64,000 bases of DNA from SZUA-365 sp964635845 (GTDB lineage Bacteria; Bacteroidota; Ignavibacteria; SZUA-365), in contig CAZWNO010000008.1 in assembly GCA_964635845.1 (NCBI GenBank), positions 1-64,000 on the forward strand. Reading direction: 5' to 3'. Each line of letters begins with the position of its first letter. Position 1 is the first letter of the stretch. A model generated the notes under the pieces. The model was not told the DNA's origin. It searched no databases and was given only the letters and a program-made list of their open reading frames with translations. The position numbers and the translations under genes were made by a program. Shown here piece by piece: positions 1 to 7,684 of the stretch.

Positions 1-1
1 G

Positions 2-595
2 TCCGGCGGCTGCATCCCCGCTTCGATGTGCGACATCACCGTCGACTACCAGGAAGTGAACAAGACCGGCGCGATCATGGGTTCGGGCGGCCTGATCGTG
101 ATGGACGAAACCACCTGCATGGTCGACGTCGCGAAGTTCTTCCTCACCTTCACCCAGGCGGAATCCTGCGGCAAGTGCACGTTCTGCCGCATCGGCACCA
201 AGCGCATGCTCGAAATCCTCGAGCGCATCACCGACGGTCAGGGCACGATGGAGGATCTCGACAATCTCACGGAGCTGAGCGACCAGATCCGCTCCGCGTC
301 GCTCTGCGGACTCGGACAGACCGCACCCAACCCGGTGATCACGACGCTCAAGTACTTCCGCGATGAATACGTCGCGCATATCGTGGACAGGAAATGTCCT
401 TCGCATGTGTGCACGCCCCTCCTCACCTACACGATCAACGACCTGTGCAACGGCTGCACCGCCTGCGCGCGCGCATGTCCCACCGCCGCCATCACCGGCG
501 AACGCAAGGAACTGCATGTGATCGACCAGGACCTCTGCATCAAGTGTGGTAAATGTTTCACTGTCTGTCGCTTCGACGCGGTAGTGAAGGATTAA
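2..595 (+). CDS. NuoF/HydB-like NADH-binding iron-sulfur flavoprotein subunit (5' end outside window)
   Basis: C-terminal about 197 residues of a soluble NADH-oxidising subunit; the gene begins before base 1 and ends with TAA at 593-595. The first visible residues, SGGCIP, are the usual lead into the NuoF iron-sulfur region. Next comes the 4Fe-4S site ESCGKCTFCRIGT with its fourth cysteine in SLCGLGQTAPNP. After it sit two ferredoxin-type 4Fe-4S clusters (CNGCTACARACPTAA and CIKCGKCFTVCRFDA). Ordinary complex I NuoF lacks this tail; HydB of electron-bifurcating hydrogenases and the NuoF-like subunits of bifurcating transhydrogenases or formate dehydrogenases have it. The next gene starts 8 bases downstream, so the two probably form one complex. 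Family confidence is high. Whether it serves bifurcation or supplies NADH electrons to the nuoA-N complex at 25-38 kb cannot be decided here. Confidence 0.88.
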   Translation, partial: SGGCIPASMCDITVDYQEVNKTGAIMGSGGLIVMDETTCMVDVAKFFLTFTQAESCGKCTFCRIGTKRMLEILERITDGQGTMEDLDNLTELSDQIRSASLCGLGQTAPNPVITTLKYFRDEYVAHIVDRKCPSHVCTPLLTYTINDLCNGCTACARACPTAAITGERKELHVIDQDLCIKCGKCFTVCRFDAVVKD

Positions 596-603
596 GGCGC
601 CCC

Positions 604-3600
604 ATGGTAACCCTGACGATAAACGGCAAGCACGTAACCGCATCCCCCGAAAAGACCATTCTCCAGGTCTGTCACGAACAAGACATCGACCATATCCCGA
701 CGCTCTGCTACGACGAGAAGCTGCCGCCCTTCGGCGCCTGCTTCCTCTGCGTGGTGGAGGTGGAAGGACAGAGCCGCATGTTCCCCGCCTGCTCGACGAA
801 AGTGCAGGAGGGCATGGCCATCCAGACAGCTTCGCAGAAGGTGCGCCGCGCGCGCAAGACCTGCCTCGAGCTGATCGTCTCGAACCACTACGCCGACTGC
901 TTCGGACCCTGCCGGCTGAACTGTCCCGCCGATGTGGATATTCAGGGCTACATGTCCCTTATCAGCATGGGCAAGTTCAAGGAAGCCGTCGCGCTGATCA
1001 AGGAGAAGAACCCGCTTCCCTCCGTGTGCGGACGCGTCTGCACCCGCAAATGCGAGGTGAACTGCAGGCGCACGCTGGTCGACGCGCCTGTCGGCATCGA
1101 TTTCCTCAAGCGCTACGTCGCGGACCAGGACATGATCGGCGATATGTGGAAACCCGAGGTCAAGGAAGACAACGGCGTGCGCGTCGCCATCCTCGGCGGC
1201 GGTCCGGCCGGACTCACCTGCGCCTACTACCTCGCGATCGAAGGGTACCGTCCGGTGATTTTCGAATCCCTGCCGCATCTCGGCGGCATGCTCCGCTACG
1301 GCATTCCCGAATACCGGCTGCCGAAGGACGTCCTCGACAAGGAGATCAGCTGGATCACCGACCTCGGCGTGGAAGTGCACACGCAGCGCACGCTGGGCAA
1401 GGACTTCACGATGGACGAGCTGTTCGACCAGGGCTTCCGGTCGGTGTTCGTCGGTCTCGGCGCGCAGGTCGGCAAACCCATGGCCGTCGAGAACGAGGAG
1501 GCTGAAGGCGTGCTCAGCGGCGTCGAATTCCTTCGCCAGGTCGAAATGAAAACCCAGCCCGATATCAGGGGACGCGTGGTCGTGGTCGGCGGCGGCAACA
1601 CCGCTATCGATGCGGCGCGCACGTCGCTGCGCCTCGGCGCCGACGAGGTGATACTGCTCTATCGCCGCACGCGCAAGGAAATGCCGGCCAACGAGATGGA
1701 AATCGTCGCGGCCGAGGAAGAAGGAGTGATCATGCAGTTCCTCGCGGCGCCCGTGCGTGTCAACGTCGAGGAAAACCGCATGAAATCGATCCGCAATGTC
1801 CGGATGGAACTGGGCGAGCCCGACGCCTCCGGGCGCCGGCGTCCGGTTGTCGTCGAAGGATCGGAATTCGATCTCCAGTGCGACTGGGTGATCTCCGCGA
1901 TCGGCCAGGAGCCGGATCTCGACGGCGTTTCGGGCGAAGGCGCCATCAAGGTCACGAAATGGAAGACCATCGAGGCGAAGTCGGGCACCTTCGACACCGA
2001 CCGTTCGGGCGTGTTCTCCGGCGGTGACGTGGTGACGGGTCCCGCCGACGCCATCGACGCGATCGCCGCGGGCCGCATGGCCGCACGCGCGATCGACAAG
2101 TACCTGCAGACCGGCATTGTCCTGCCGCTCACGGACCGCTTCGAAAGCAAACGCGACAACTTCCACAAGATGACGCGGGAGGACATTCCGCTGGTGAAGG
2201 AAAGCGAACGCCATCACGCGCACGAGGTACCCGTGGCGGAGCGCCTGAAGGGCTTCATGGAAGTCGAACATGCCTACGACGACGCAACCGCCTTCGCCGA
2301 AGCCCTGCGCTGCGCCGAGTGCGGCTGCGACGCGGGCCTCTCCTGCCGCCTGCAGGATTACTGCACCGAGTACGGCGTGGACCAGCAGCGCTTCGCCGGC
2401 GAATTCAACCGCTACACCGCCGACACGCGGCATCCGTTCATCAAGATCGATTCGAACAAGTGCATCAACTGCGGGCGCTGCGTCAACACCTGCGCGGAAA
2501 TTCTCAACGTCTCCGCGCTGGGCTTCGTCAATCGCGGCTTCCGCACCATCGTCAAACCGGCGATGGAGAAGGCGCTGCACGAGACCAACTGCGTGGCCTG
2601 CGGCAACTGCATCGACGTATGTCCCACAGGTGCTCTGGTCGAGAAGATGCCGTTCCGGCGTTCGGGTCCCTGGCAGATGGACGCCGTGTTCAACATCTGC
2701 AACTACTGCTCGGTCGGCTGCAACGTTACGATGAAAGTCAAGGCGGCGGACCTGTTCTACGTCACCGGCGCCGCGCCGGATCTCGGTCCCAACTACGGCG
2801 AACTCTGCGTGCGCGGACGCTTCGGCTACCAGCACTACCTCGACGGCAGCCGCGCGAAGCGTCCCATGGTACGCAAGGGCGGCGAGCTGGTCGAGGTCTC
2901 GTGGGAAGAGGCGTTCGAGGCCATCCACCGGGGACGCGCGCGCATCCTCGAGGATTACGGCGCGGACAGCGTGCTCGTCGCCGCCTCCCCGAAACTCACC
3001 GACGAGGAACTGTATCTCGCCGGCCGCTACGCGCGCACCGCACTGGGCACGAACAATCTCGCCTCCTTCCATCAACTCGTCAGCGGCGCGGATTACCACG
3101 CGCTCGATGAAATGCTGGGCGCGACGCTGGCCAGCGCCGATCTCGAGGACCTGGAGAACGCCGACCTGTACCTCATCCTCGGGGGCAATCCGGCGACGGA
3201 CAATCCCGTGCTGGGCTGGCGCATGAAGCGCAGGATGCGCAAGGGCACGGAAGCGGTGGTGATCAATTCCGCCGAGATCGATCTCGTCGCGCACGCCACC
3301 CTCTGGGCGGATCCGCGCCGGGGTACGGCCACGAAGCTGCTCAACGGCGTGATCGCCGAACTGCTGCGCCGTGATGCCGTGAACCACGAATTCATCACGC
3401 GGCGCACCGCGAATTTCGAGCAGGTGAAAGCGCAGCTCGAGGGCGAGGACCTGCACGAAGTCGCGCTTATCACCGGCGTGACGGAAGCCCGGATCCGCGC
3501 CATCGCCGACCTGCTCTCCGATCCCGCGAAGAAAATCGTCGCGTGGTACAATCTCGACAGCCGTCTCGACCGCTCGAACGACGACCTCAAAGCGCTGGCC

Positions 3601-4335
3601 ACGCTCATGATGATGCTCGGCAAGGTGGGCGTCAAAGGATCCGGCATTGCGCTGTTCTCGAGCGAATGCAATCACACGGGAATGACCGTGGCGGGCTTCG
3701 ACCGTCAGCTGCTTCCCGGCGGGGCAAGCGTCCGCAACGCCCGCATCCTCGATGCGGTGAACCGTTTCTGGAAGCAGGACATCAGCGCGGTGGTCGGCGG
3801 GGGAGGCAGTCTCGCACGGAAGCTGCGGGAGGACAGGATCCGTGCCGCGATGATCTTCGGCGAGAATCCCGCCGCTTCCGAGGACTACAACAGCTTCATC
3901 AACAATCTCGAGTTTCTCGTCGTGGCCGATCTGTTCCTGACCGAAACCGCCCAGGCCGCCGACGTCTTCCTGCCCCTCGCGGCGTACTGGGAAGGCGAAG
4001 GCCATTTCACGAACTGGGCGGGACAGCGGCAGAAGACGAACGCCATCGGCGAGCCTGTCGCCGGCATGAGCAACCTCGCAATCTTCCGACAGCTGCTCGA
4101 ACTCGAGGGCCGCGCCCCGTCTTTCACCGGCTTCGCCGACCTGTCGGCTGAGATCCTGTCGTTCGTGCGGCAGCAGGGCACGGAAGGCCGCATCGGTCTG
4201 AGCCTCCCGACCGCGGACGGGAAGGCGCATTTCACCCTGTATTCCGACCAGGTGCTGCCGACGAGCGCACGCGTTCCGGCGGTGCTCGAAACCGACGCCC
4301 GCATGAACGAGCGGCTCTCCCTGATCAACGCCTGA
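604..4335 (+). CDS. NuoG/FdhA-like molybdopterin-fold subunit fused to GltD-type NAD(P)H flavin oxidoreductase
   Basis: A 1243-residue multidomain electron-transfer protein. From the N-terminus: a 2Fe-2S ferredoxin domain (Cys35, 46, 49, 63); a GltD-like Fe-S region (Cys99, 103, 107 and Cys142, 146, 150, 154); an FAD Rossmann motif at about 196-205 (ILGGGPAG); an NAD(P) site near 321 (VVVVGGGNTAIDA); a cysteine cluster near 570-590; two 4Fe-4S ferredoxin motifs near 617 and 661; then a molybdopterin oxidoreductase Fe4S4 domain (NICNYCSVGCN, about 696) and fold to the C-terminus. In formate dehydrogenases the segment after LGTNN carries the catalytic Sec or Cys. Here it reads LASFHQLVSG (about 817), with Val at the aligned place, so formate oxidation is doubtful. 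The start ATG at 604 lies 8 bases after the upstream gene and opens directly into the ferredoxin fold; an in-frame ATG at 553 would overlap that gene. It is probably the partner of the upstream subunit. Confidence 0.85.
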   Translation: MVTLTINGKHVTASPEKTILQVCHEQDIDHIPTLCYDEKLPPFGACFLCVVEVEGQSRMFPACSTKVQEGMAIQTASQKVRRARKTCLELIVSNHYADCFGPCRLNCPADVDIQGYMSLISMGKFKEAVALIKEKNPLPSVCGRVCTRKCEVNCRRTLVDAPVGIDFLKRYVADQDMIGDMWKPEVKEDNGVRVAILGGGPAGLTCAYYLAIEGYRPVIFESLPHLGGMLRYGIPEYRLPKDVLDKEISWITDLGVEVHTQRTLGKDFTMDELFDQGFRSVFVGLGAQVGKPMAVENEEAEGVLSGVEFLRQVEMKTQPDIRGRVVVVGGGNTAIDAARTSLRLGADEVILLYRRTRKEMPANEMEIVAAEEEGVIMQFLAAPVRVNVEENRMKSIRNVRMELGEPDASGRRRPVVVEGSEFDLQCDWVISAIGQEPDLDGVSGEGAIKVTKWKTIEAKSGTFDTDRSGVFSGGDVVTGPADAIDAIAAGRMAARAIDKYLQTGIVLPLTDRFESKRDNFHKMTREDIPLVKESERHHAHEVPVAERLKGFMEVEHAYDDATAFAEALRCAECGCDAGLSCRLQDYCTEYGVDQQRFAGEFNRYTADTRHPFIKIDSNKCINCGRCVNTCAEILNVSALGFVNRGFRTIVKPAMEKALHETNCVACGNCIDVCPTGALVEKMPFRRSGPWQMDAVFNICNYCSVGCNVTMKVKAADLFYVTGAAPDLGPNYGELCVRGRFGYQHYLDGSRAKRPMVRKGGELVEVSWEEAFEAIHRGRARILEDYGADSVLVAASPKLTDEELYLAGRYARTALGTNNLASFHQLVSGADYHALDEMLGATLASADLEDLENADLYLILGGNPATDNPVLGWRMKRRMRKGTEAVVINSAEIDLVAHATLWADPRRGTATKLLNGVIAELLRRDAVNHEFITRRTANFEQVKAQLEGEDLHEVALITGVTEARIRAIADLLSDPAKKIVAWYNLDSRLDRSNDDLKALATLMMMLGKVGVKGSGIALFSSECNHTGMTVAGFDRQLLPGGASVRNARILDAVNRFWKQDISAVVGGGGSLARKLREDRIRAAMIFGENPAASEDYNSFINNLEFLVVADLFLTETAQAADVFLPLAAYWEGEGHFTNWAGQRQKTNAIGEPVAGMSNLAIFRQLLELEGRAPSFTGFADLSAEILSFVRQQGTEGRIGLSLPTADGKAHFTLYSDQVLPTSARVPAVLETDARMNERLSLINA

Positions 4336-4392
4336 CGGGCATCTGCACCTGAGAGGTGTAGACGCTTGAAAAGGGCGCAGTACTCCAGTTTC

Positions 4393-4428
4393 ACCGCTTC
4401 CGGGTATTCCGGAGGCGGTATTTTTTTT
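4393..4428 (+). terminator. Rho-independent terminator
   Basis: An 11-bp stem (ACCGCTTCCGG / CCGGAGGCGGT, one wobble pair) with a GTATT loop, followed by a run of T. It lies 58 bases after the 1243-residue oxidoreductase gene and closes that operon. Confidence 0.85.
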
Positions 4429-4444
4429 ATCACCCGCTGTGCGT

Positions 4445-4475
4445 TTGGCCTTTGTCCGGGAAGGGCCTATCTTGT
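4445..4475 (+). promoter_or_regulatory. Bacteroidota-type promoter, TTG-N20-TATCTTGT
   Basis: TTG at 4445-4447, a 20-base spacer, then TATCTTGT at 4468-4475, close to the -7 consensus TAnnTTTG. Transcription would start near 4483, downstream of the possible TTG start at 4452, which supports ATG 4542 for the next gene. Confidence 0.5.
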
Positions 4476-4541
4476 CCTATCGATCTCCGGTGTCGCCGCC
4501 AATTAGTGACCGCCATCCACGCGGGAATCCCGAACTACGTC

Positions 4542-5327
4542 ATGCATAGCATTTTCGACCGCAACATCCGCAACAGCCTGCTCGTGACGGGAGGCGAGTT
4601 CGAAACCGTGCTCGCGGACATCATCGAACAGCTCGAACATCCTCCGATGGGTGAAGACCGGCAGACGACGGCATGGGAGACCGCCCGCATGATCGCCGAA
4701 GCCATGAGCGCCGGATTCGCCGGACTCCCGCCGAACGGTTTCGAATTTGCGTGCTGGCTCTGGGAAACCGCGCCTCTCCACATCGTCAGCATCCCTCATG
4801 CCAACAGCATCGGCACGTCCCACGGCTTCCGCTACGGCGTCGTGCACCTGCGGAAGATAGCCGCGATGCTCGCGGGCAGCTACCTGCGGCAGCAGCCGCA
4901 GAAGGAGCCGCAGGTCGTGGAGCTGATCGACATGAGTCTCGACTGGGTGGACGCCCGCAACCTGATCAACTTCGCGCTCCTCGAGCACTACGTCCGCTAT
5001 TTCACGCAGGAACTCCCCGCGCTGCGGCAGCTTGCCGCCACCGCGAAATCCTGGCGGGCACTGATCCCGCTCGGTGTCGCGGCGCGCATCATCGGCACCC
5101 AGCCCGCGGCTGCCGCCGATGCGTATTCCATCGTGCGCATCTCCTGCGTGCATGCCGCCGATCCGCACGTCCTCCAGGCCTTGCGCTACCTTTTCCGCGT
5201 CGCGGGACTGTACGGGGACAGGAAGATGTTCACGGACTTCATGCTCTCCCTACAGGACGTCGACCAGCCTGTGATCAATGAACTCGCCGGCGATTCCCTC
5301 CGGCCACTGTCCCGCCCCGCGCAATAA
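4542..5327 (+). CDS. Hypothetical alpha-helical protein
   Basis: 261 residues, no signal peptide and no membrane segment; I do not recognise the family. The sequence is rich in Leu, Ala and His with long amphipathic stretches (for example LINFALLEHYVRYF and VLQALRYLFRVAGLYG), resembling HEAT-like helical repeats, so a helical scaffold in the cytoplasm is plausible. ATG 4542 (MHSIFDRNIRNS) was chosen over the upstream TTG at 4452 because the likely promoter lies at 4445-4475. The gene is monocistronic: a terminator precedes it and another promoter follows at 5370. No catalytic motif was seen and no function is proposed. Confidence 0.65.
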   Translation: MHSIFDRNIRNSLLVTGGEFETVLADIIEQLEHPPMGEDRQTTAWETARMIAEAMSAGFAGLPPNGFEFACWLWETAPLHIVSIPHANSIGTSHGFRYGVVHLRKIAAMLAGSYLRQQPQKEPQVVELIDMSLDWVDARNLINFALLEHYVRYFTQELPALRQLAATAKSWRALIPLGVAARIIGTQPAAAADAYSIVRISCVHAADPHVLQALRYLFRVAGLYGDRKMFTDFMLSLQDVDQPVINELAGDSLRPLSRPAQ

Positions 5328-5369
5328 AAACCTCGATACTTTTTTTCCCACGGATCCGCCTCCAGATAC

Positions 5370-5400
5370 TTGTATCCGGATACGGAGTATCCTATATTCA
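5370..5400 (+). promoter_or_regulatory. Bacteroidota-type promoter, TTG-N20-TATATTCA
   Basis: TTG at 5370-5372 and TATATTCA at 5393-5400 with exactly 20 bases between; the -7 box departs from TAnnTTTG at the last bases. It lies about 100 bases before the start of the secreted dockerin-like protein. Confidence 0.4.
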
Positions 5401-5503
5401 CCCATCTATTGACACAGACGTTCTGGAAATCCTGAACAGGAAATCCCGCGAAGGGTTTCCGACAAGGACACGCAGCATCCAATCTCAACCACGGAGGTAC
5501 ATT

Positions 5504-7402
5504 ATGGTTCGAACGGCTATAAAGAGTGCATTGTATTTCTGCCTGGCCGTGCTCACGGCGGGTTTCGTCGCGGAGGCGCAGGTCCCGGTGCCTGTCGATC
5601 TCGCGACACCCCCGGGCGGGATTCCCGCATTGCAGCTGGGGAACGATAGAGTATCTCTCGACGCCCCGGAAGCGGCGCAGTCGATGCGGAAACTCATGGC
5701 CCCGGTCATCGTTCCCACTTTCCCGGCACAGCGTCCGACGATCGACGGAGTGATCACTCCGGGAGAGTGGACCGGAGCGGTTGAGTTGGTGGGATTGAAC
5801 CGCGGCGTTCCTCAGACCTCGCCTCTCGGCGACAAGGTCTGGATGTTCGTGGATGCGTGCTACCTCTACGTCGGGGCCGCGATTTCCTCGCCGACAAATT
5901 ATGCCGGGTACAATCTGGACGGGAACGCGACGTGCATCAACATGTGGTTCGACCTCGATGAGGATGGCCAGTGGGATGTCGCGAGTCCGAACACGGACGG
6001 GATCATCAGCCTTCCGGCTCCCGGGAACTGGTATCCCGACAATGTCGCAGCTGTCGGCTATCGCGGACTCCCGGGCGGCTGGACCACATCGCCCACTGGC
6101 GGCCTGATCCGCATGGTGCCTTGGGGCGCCTCATACAACAATGTCGGCATGGGAGTCGTGCTGCCACCCGAGGAGGTCTTCGTGCAGCGCGTGCATCCGG
6201 CCGCGGGTTACCACACGGTCGAGGCGCGCATCGACATCACCAACAGTCCGTTGAAGATGCTCAACGGGAACGCCGTGAACATGCGCATCCACTGGTACTC
6301 CGGGTACTACACGACAGTACCCTACGACGGCGTGCAGCTGATCCAGGGCGAATGGCCGGATTACGCGATCGATTATTATTACGGATGCTACCCATATGAA
6401 TTGCGGGCGCAGACCACCCCGACCTTTGTGCCGCCGGCGCCGGATCCGTACAATCTCACCGGGTTCGGTATCGCGGACAATCCGGTCTACAACATGAAGG
6501 CGTTCGTCCAGGGATCGTCCTTCCCGCTCGAAATCGAGTACACCGGACTCGTGGTTCCCTCGGTCGGAACCTATGCAGTGAAGGTCTACGGCCCGCTCGA
6601 CTCCGACAACCTGGTCGCCACGTTCAACGGGAATTTTGACGTAACCTCGGCAAACGGTACGGTCCTTGTCCAGCTGCCCGCCTCGCTGGCGCGCGGGTTC
6701 TACCGCGTGGAGCTGACGCTCTCCGATCCTGACGGCTGCGGCATTCAGTATTCGCATAAGACGATGAACGTCCTCGTTCTCGGACCGAACGACATTCCCT
6801 GCGAGGTCTGGCCGGGCGATGTCAACCGGGATGACCTCGTCAATTACACCGATCGCGCGGCGCTCAACCGCTACATCTATGACGCCAATCTTCGTTCGGA
6901 GTGGCTGAACGGACCGTTCCGCGCGTCGCCCGTCGACGGTCCGCTGGCCACCTACGCTTGGATGGCGCAGGCCGCGCTGCCCTACGAGACGCCGGAAGGC
7001 TGCCATATGGACAGCGACGGCAGCGGCAACATCAACAATTTCGACTACATCGCCATCAAGCTCAACTGGATGAGATCGGTTACACAGGTTCCCGGGAAGG
7101 ACGTGAAGTCGGTGCTGCCGACAAACTCCACGCTCGAGCAAAACTACCCGAATCCGTTCAATCCGAGCACGGTGCTCACGTACCGCACGACGGAACGCAG
7201 CAGGGTCGAACTGATCGTGACAGACATGGTAGGCAGAAGCGTCGCCAGGCTCGTCGATCGTGAGATGCCGGCGGGAACGTACACCGCGACCTTCGACGCC
7301 GCGGACCTGCCCGGCGGCTCCTACTTCGCGAGCATCCGCGTCACCGGACTCGAGTCGGGCATGAGCTACAATCACATGGTGAAGATGCTTCTCATCAAGT
7401 GA
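5504..7402 (+). CDS. Secreted CBM9/DOMON-like protein with dockerin-like pair and type IX sorting domain
   Basis: 632 residues. The N-terminus is a Sec signal peptide (LYFCLAVLTAGFVAEAQ). Residues about 60-270 contain a CBM9/DOMON-like beta-sandwich, recognised by PTIDGVITPGEW followed by WMFVDACYLYVGAAIS and a DLDEDGQWD loop. A second beta domain follows. Residues about 440-530 hold two calcium-loop repeats like dockerin type I (GDVNRDDLVNYTDRAALN and MDSDGSGNINNFDYIA) with about 45 residues between. The end is a type A type IX secretion sorting domain (EQNYPNPFNPSTVLTYR, ending MVKMLLIK). It should cross the inner membrane by Sec and the outer membrane by type IX secretion and stay at the surface. 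GGAGG precedes the start. A paralogue follows at 7685. The ligand is unknown. Confidence 0.85.
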   Translation: MVRTAIKSALYFCLAVLTAGFVAEAQVPVPVDLATPPGGIPALQLGNDRVSLDAPEAAQSMRKLMAPVIVPTFPAQRPTIDGVITPGEWTGAVELVGLNRGVPQTSPLGDKVWMFVDACYLYVGAAISSPTNYAGYNLDGNATCINMWFDLDEDGQWDVASPNTDGIISLPAPGNWYPDNVAAVGYRGLPGGWTTSPTGGLIRMVPWGASYNNVGMGVVLPPEEVFVQRVHPAAGYHTVEARIDITNSPLKMLNGNAVNMRIHWYSGYYTTVPYDGVQLIQGEWPDYAIDYYYGCYPYELRAQTTPTFVPPAPDPYNLTGFGIADNPVYNMKAFVQGSSFPLEIEYTGLVVPSVGTYAVKVYGPLDSDNLVATFNGNFDVTSANGTVLVQLPASLARGFYRVELTLSDPDGCGIQYSHKTMNVLVLGPNDIPCEVWPGDVNRDDLVNYTDRAALNRYIYDANLRSEWLNGPFRASPVDGPLATYAWMAQAALPYETPEGCHMDSDGSGNINNFDYIAIKLNWMRSVTQVPGKDVKSVLPTNSTLEQNYPNPFNPSTVLTYRTTERSRVELIVTDMVGRSVARLVDREMPAGTYTATFDAADLPGGSYFASIRVTGLESGMSYNHMVKMLLIK

Positions 7403-7443
7403 TGCGCCCCTGCTGACGCGCCGCGTCAGGCAAGATTCAGTTG

Positions 7444-7480
7444 CGCGGAACGCGTCCCCGAGGGGACGCGTTCCGCGTTT
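7444..7480 (+). terminator. Rho-independent terminator
   Basis: A perfect inverted repeat (arms GCGGAACGCGTCCCC and GGGGACGCGTTCCGC) just after the first secreted paralogue, followed by a short T run. Confidence 0.75.
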
Positions 7481-7554
7481 CATGCCCTGAGTCCTCTCGT
7501 CACCGCAATGAGCAGGGGATAAAAAAATATTTCATGAACCCATTATCTTTTCTG

Positions 7555-7585
7555 TTGCATCGCGGCAGTGCACATGGTATTTTCG
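7555..7585 (+). promoter_or_regulatory. Bacteroidota-type promoter, TTG-N20-TATTTTCG
   Basis: TTG at 7555-7557, 20-base spacer, TATTTTCG at 7578-7585 (one mismatch to TAnnTTTG). It lies 100 bases before the second secreted paralogue, the same distance as for the first copy. Confidence 0.5.
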
Positions 7586-7684
7586 CAGGTATACTGTGCG
7601 ACATACTAAAACCAGCCACCCGATTCCCTGGGGGTAGGTAATAAAGCAACCACGATCTCACCGTTTCATACATGGAGGTAGATT

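Noticed and set aside
3020..3090. Selenocysteine codon in the formate dehydrogenase-like domain
   Set aside because: No in-frame TGA; the aligned codon is Val.
592..4230. A 1212-codon minus-strand open frame
   Set aside because: Antisense shadow of the NuoG/GltD fusion; low-complexity His/Ala/Arg composition, no motif, no ribosome site.
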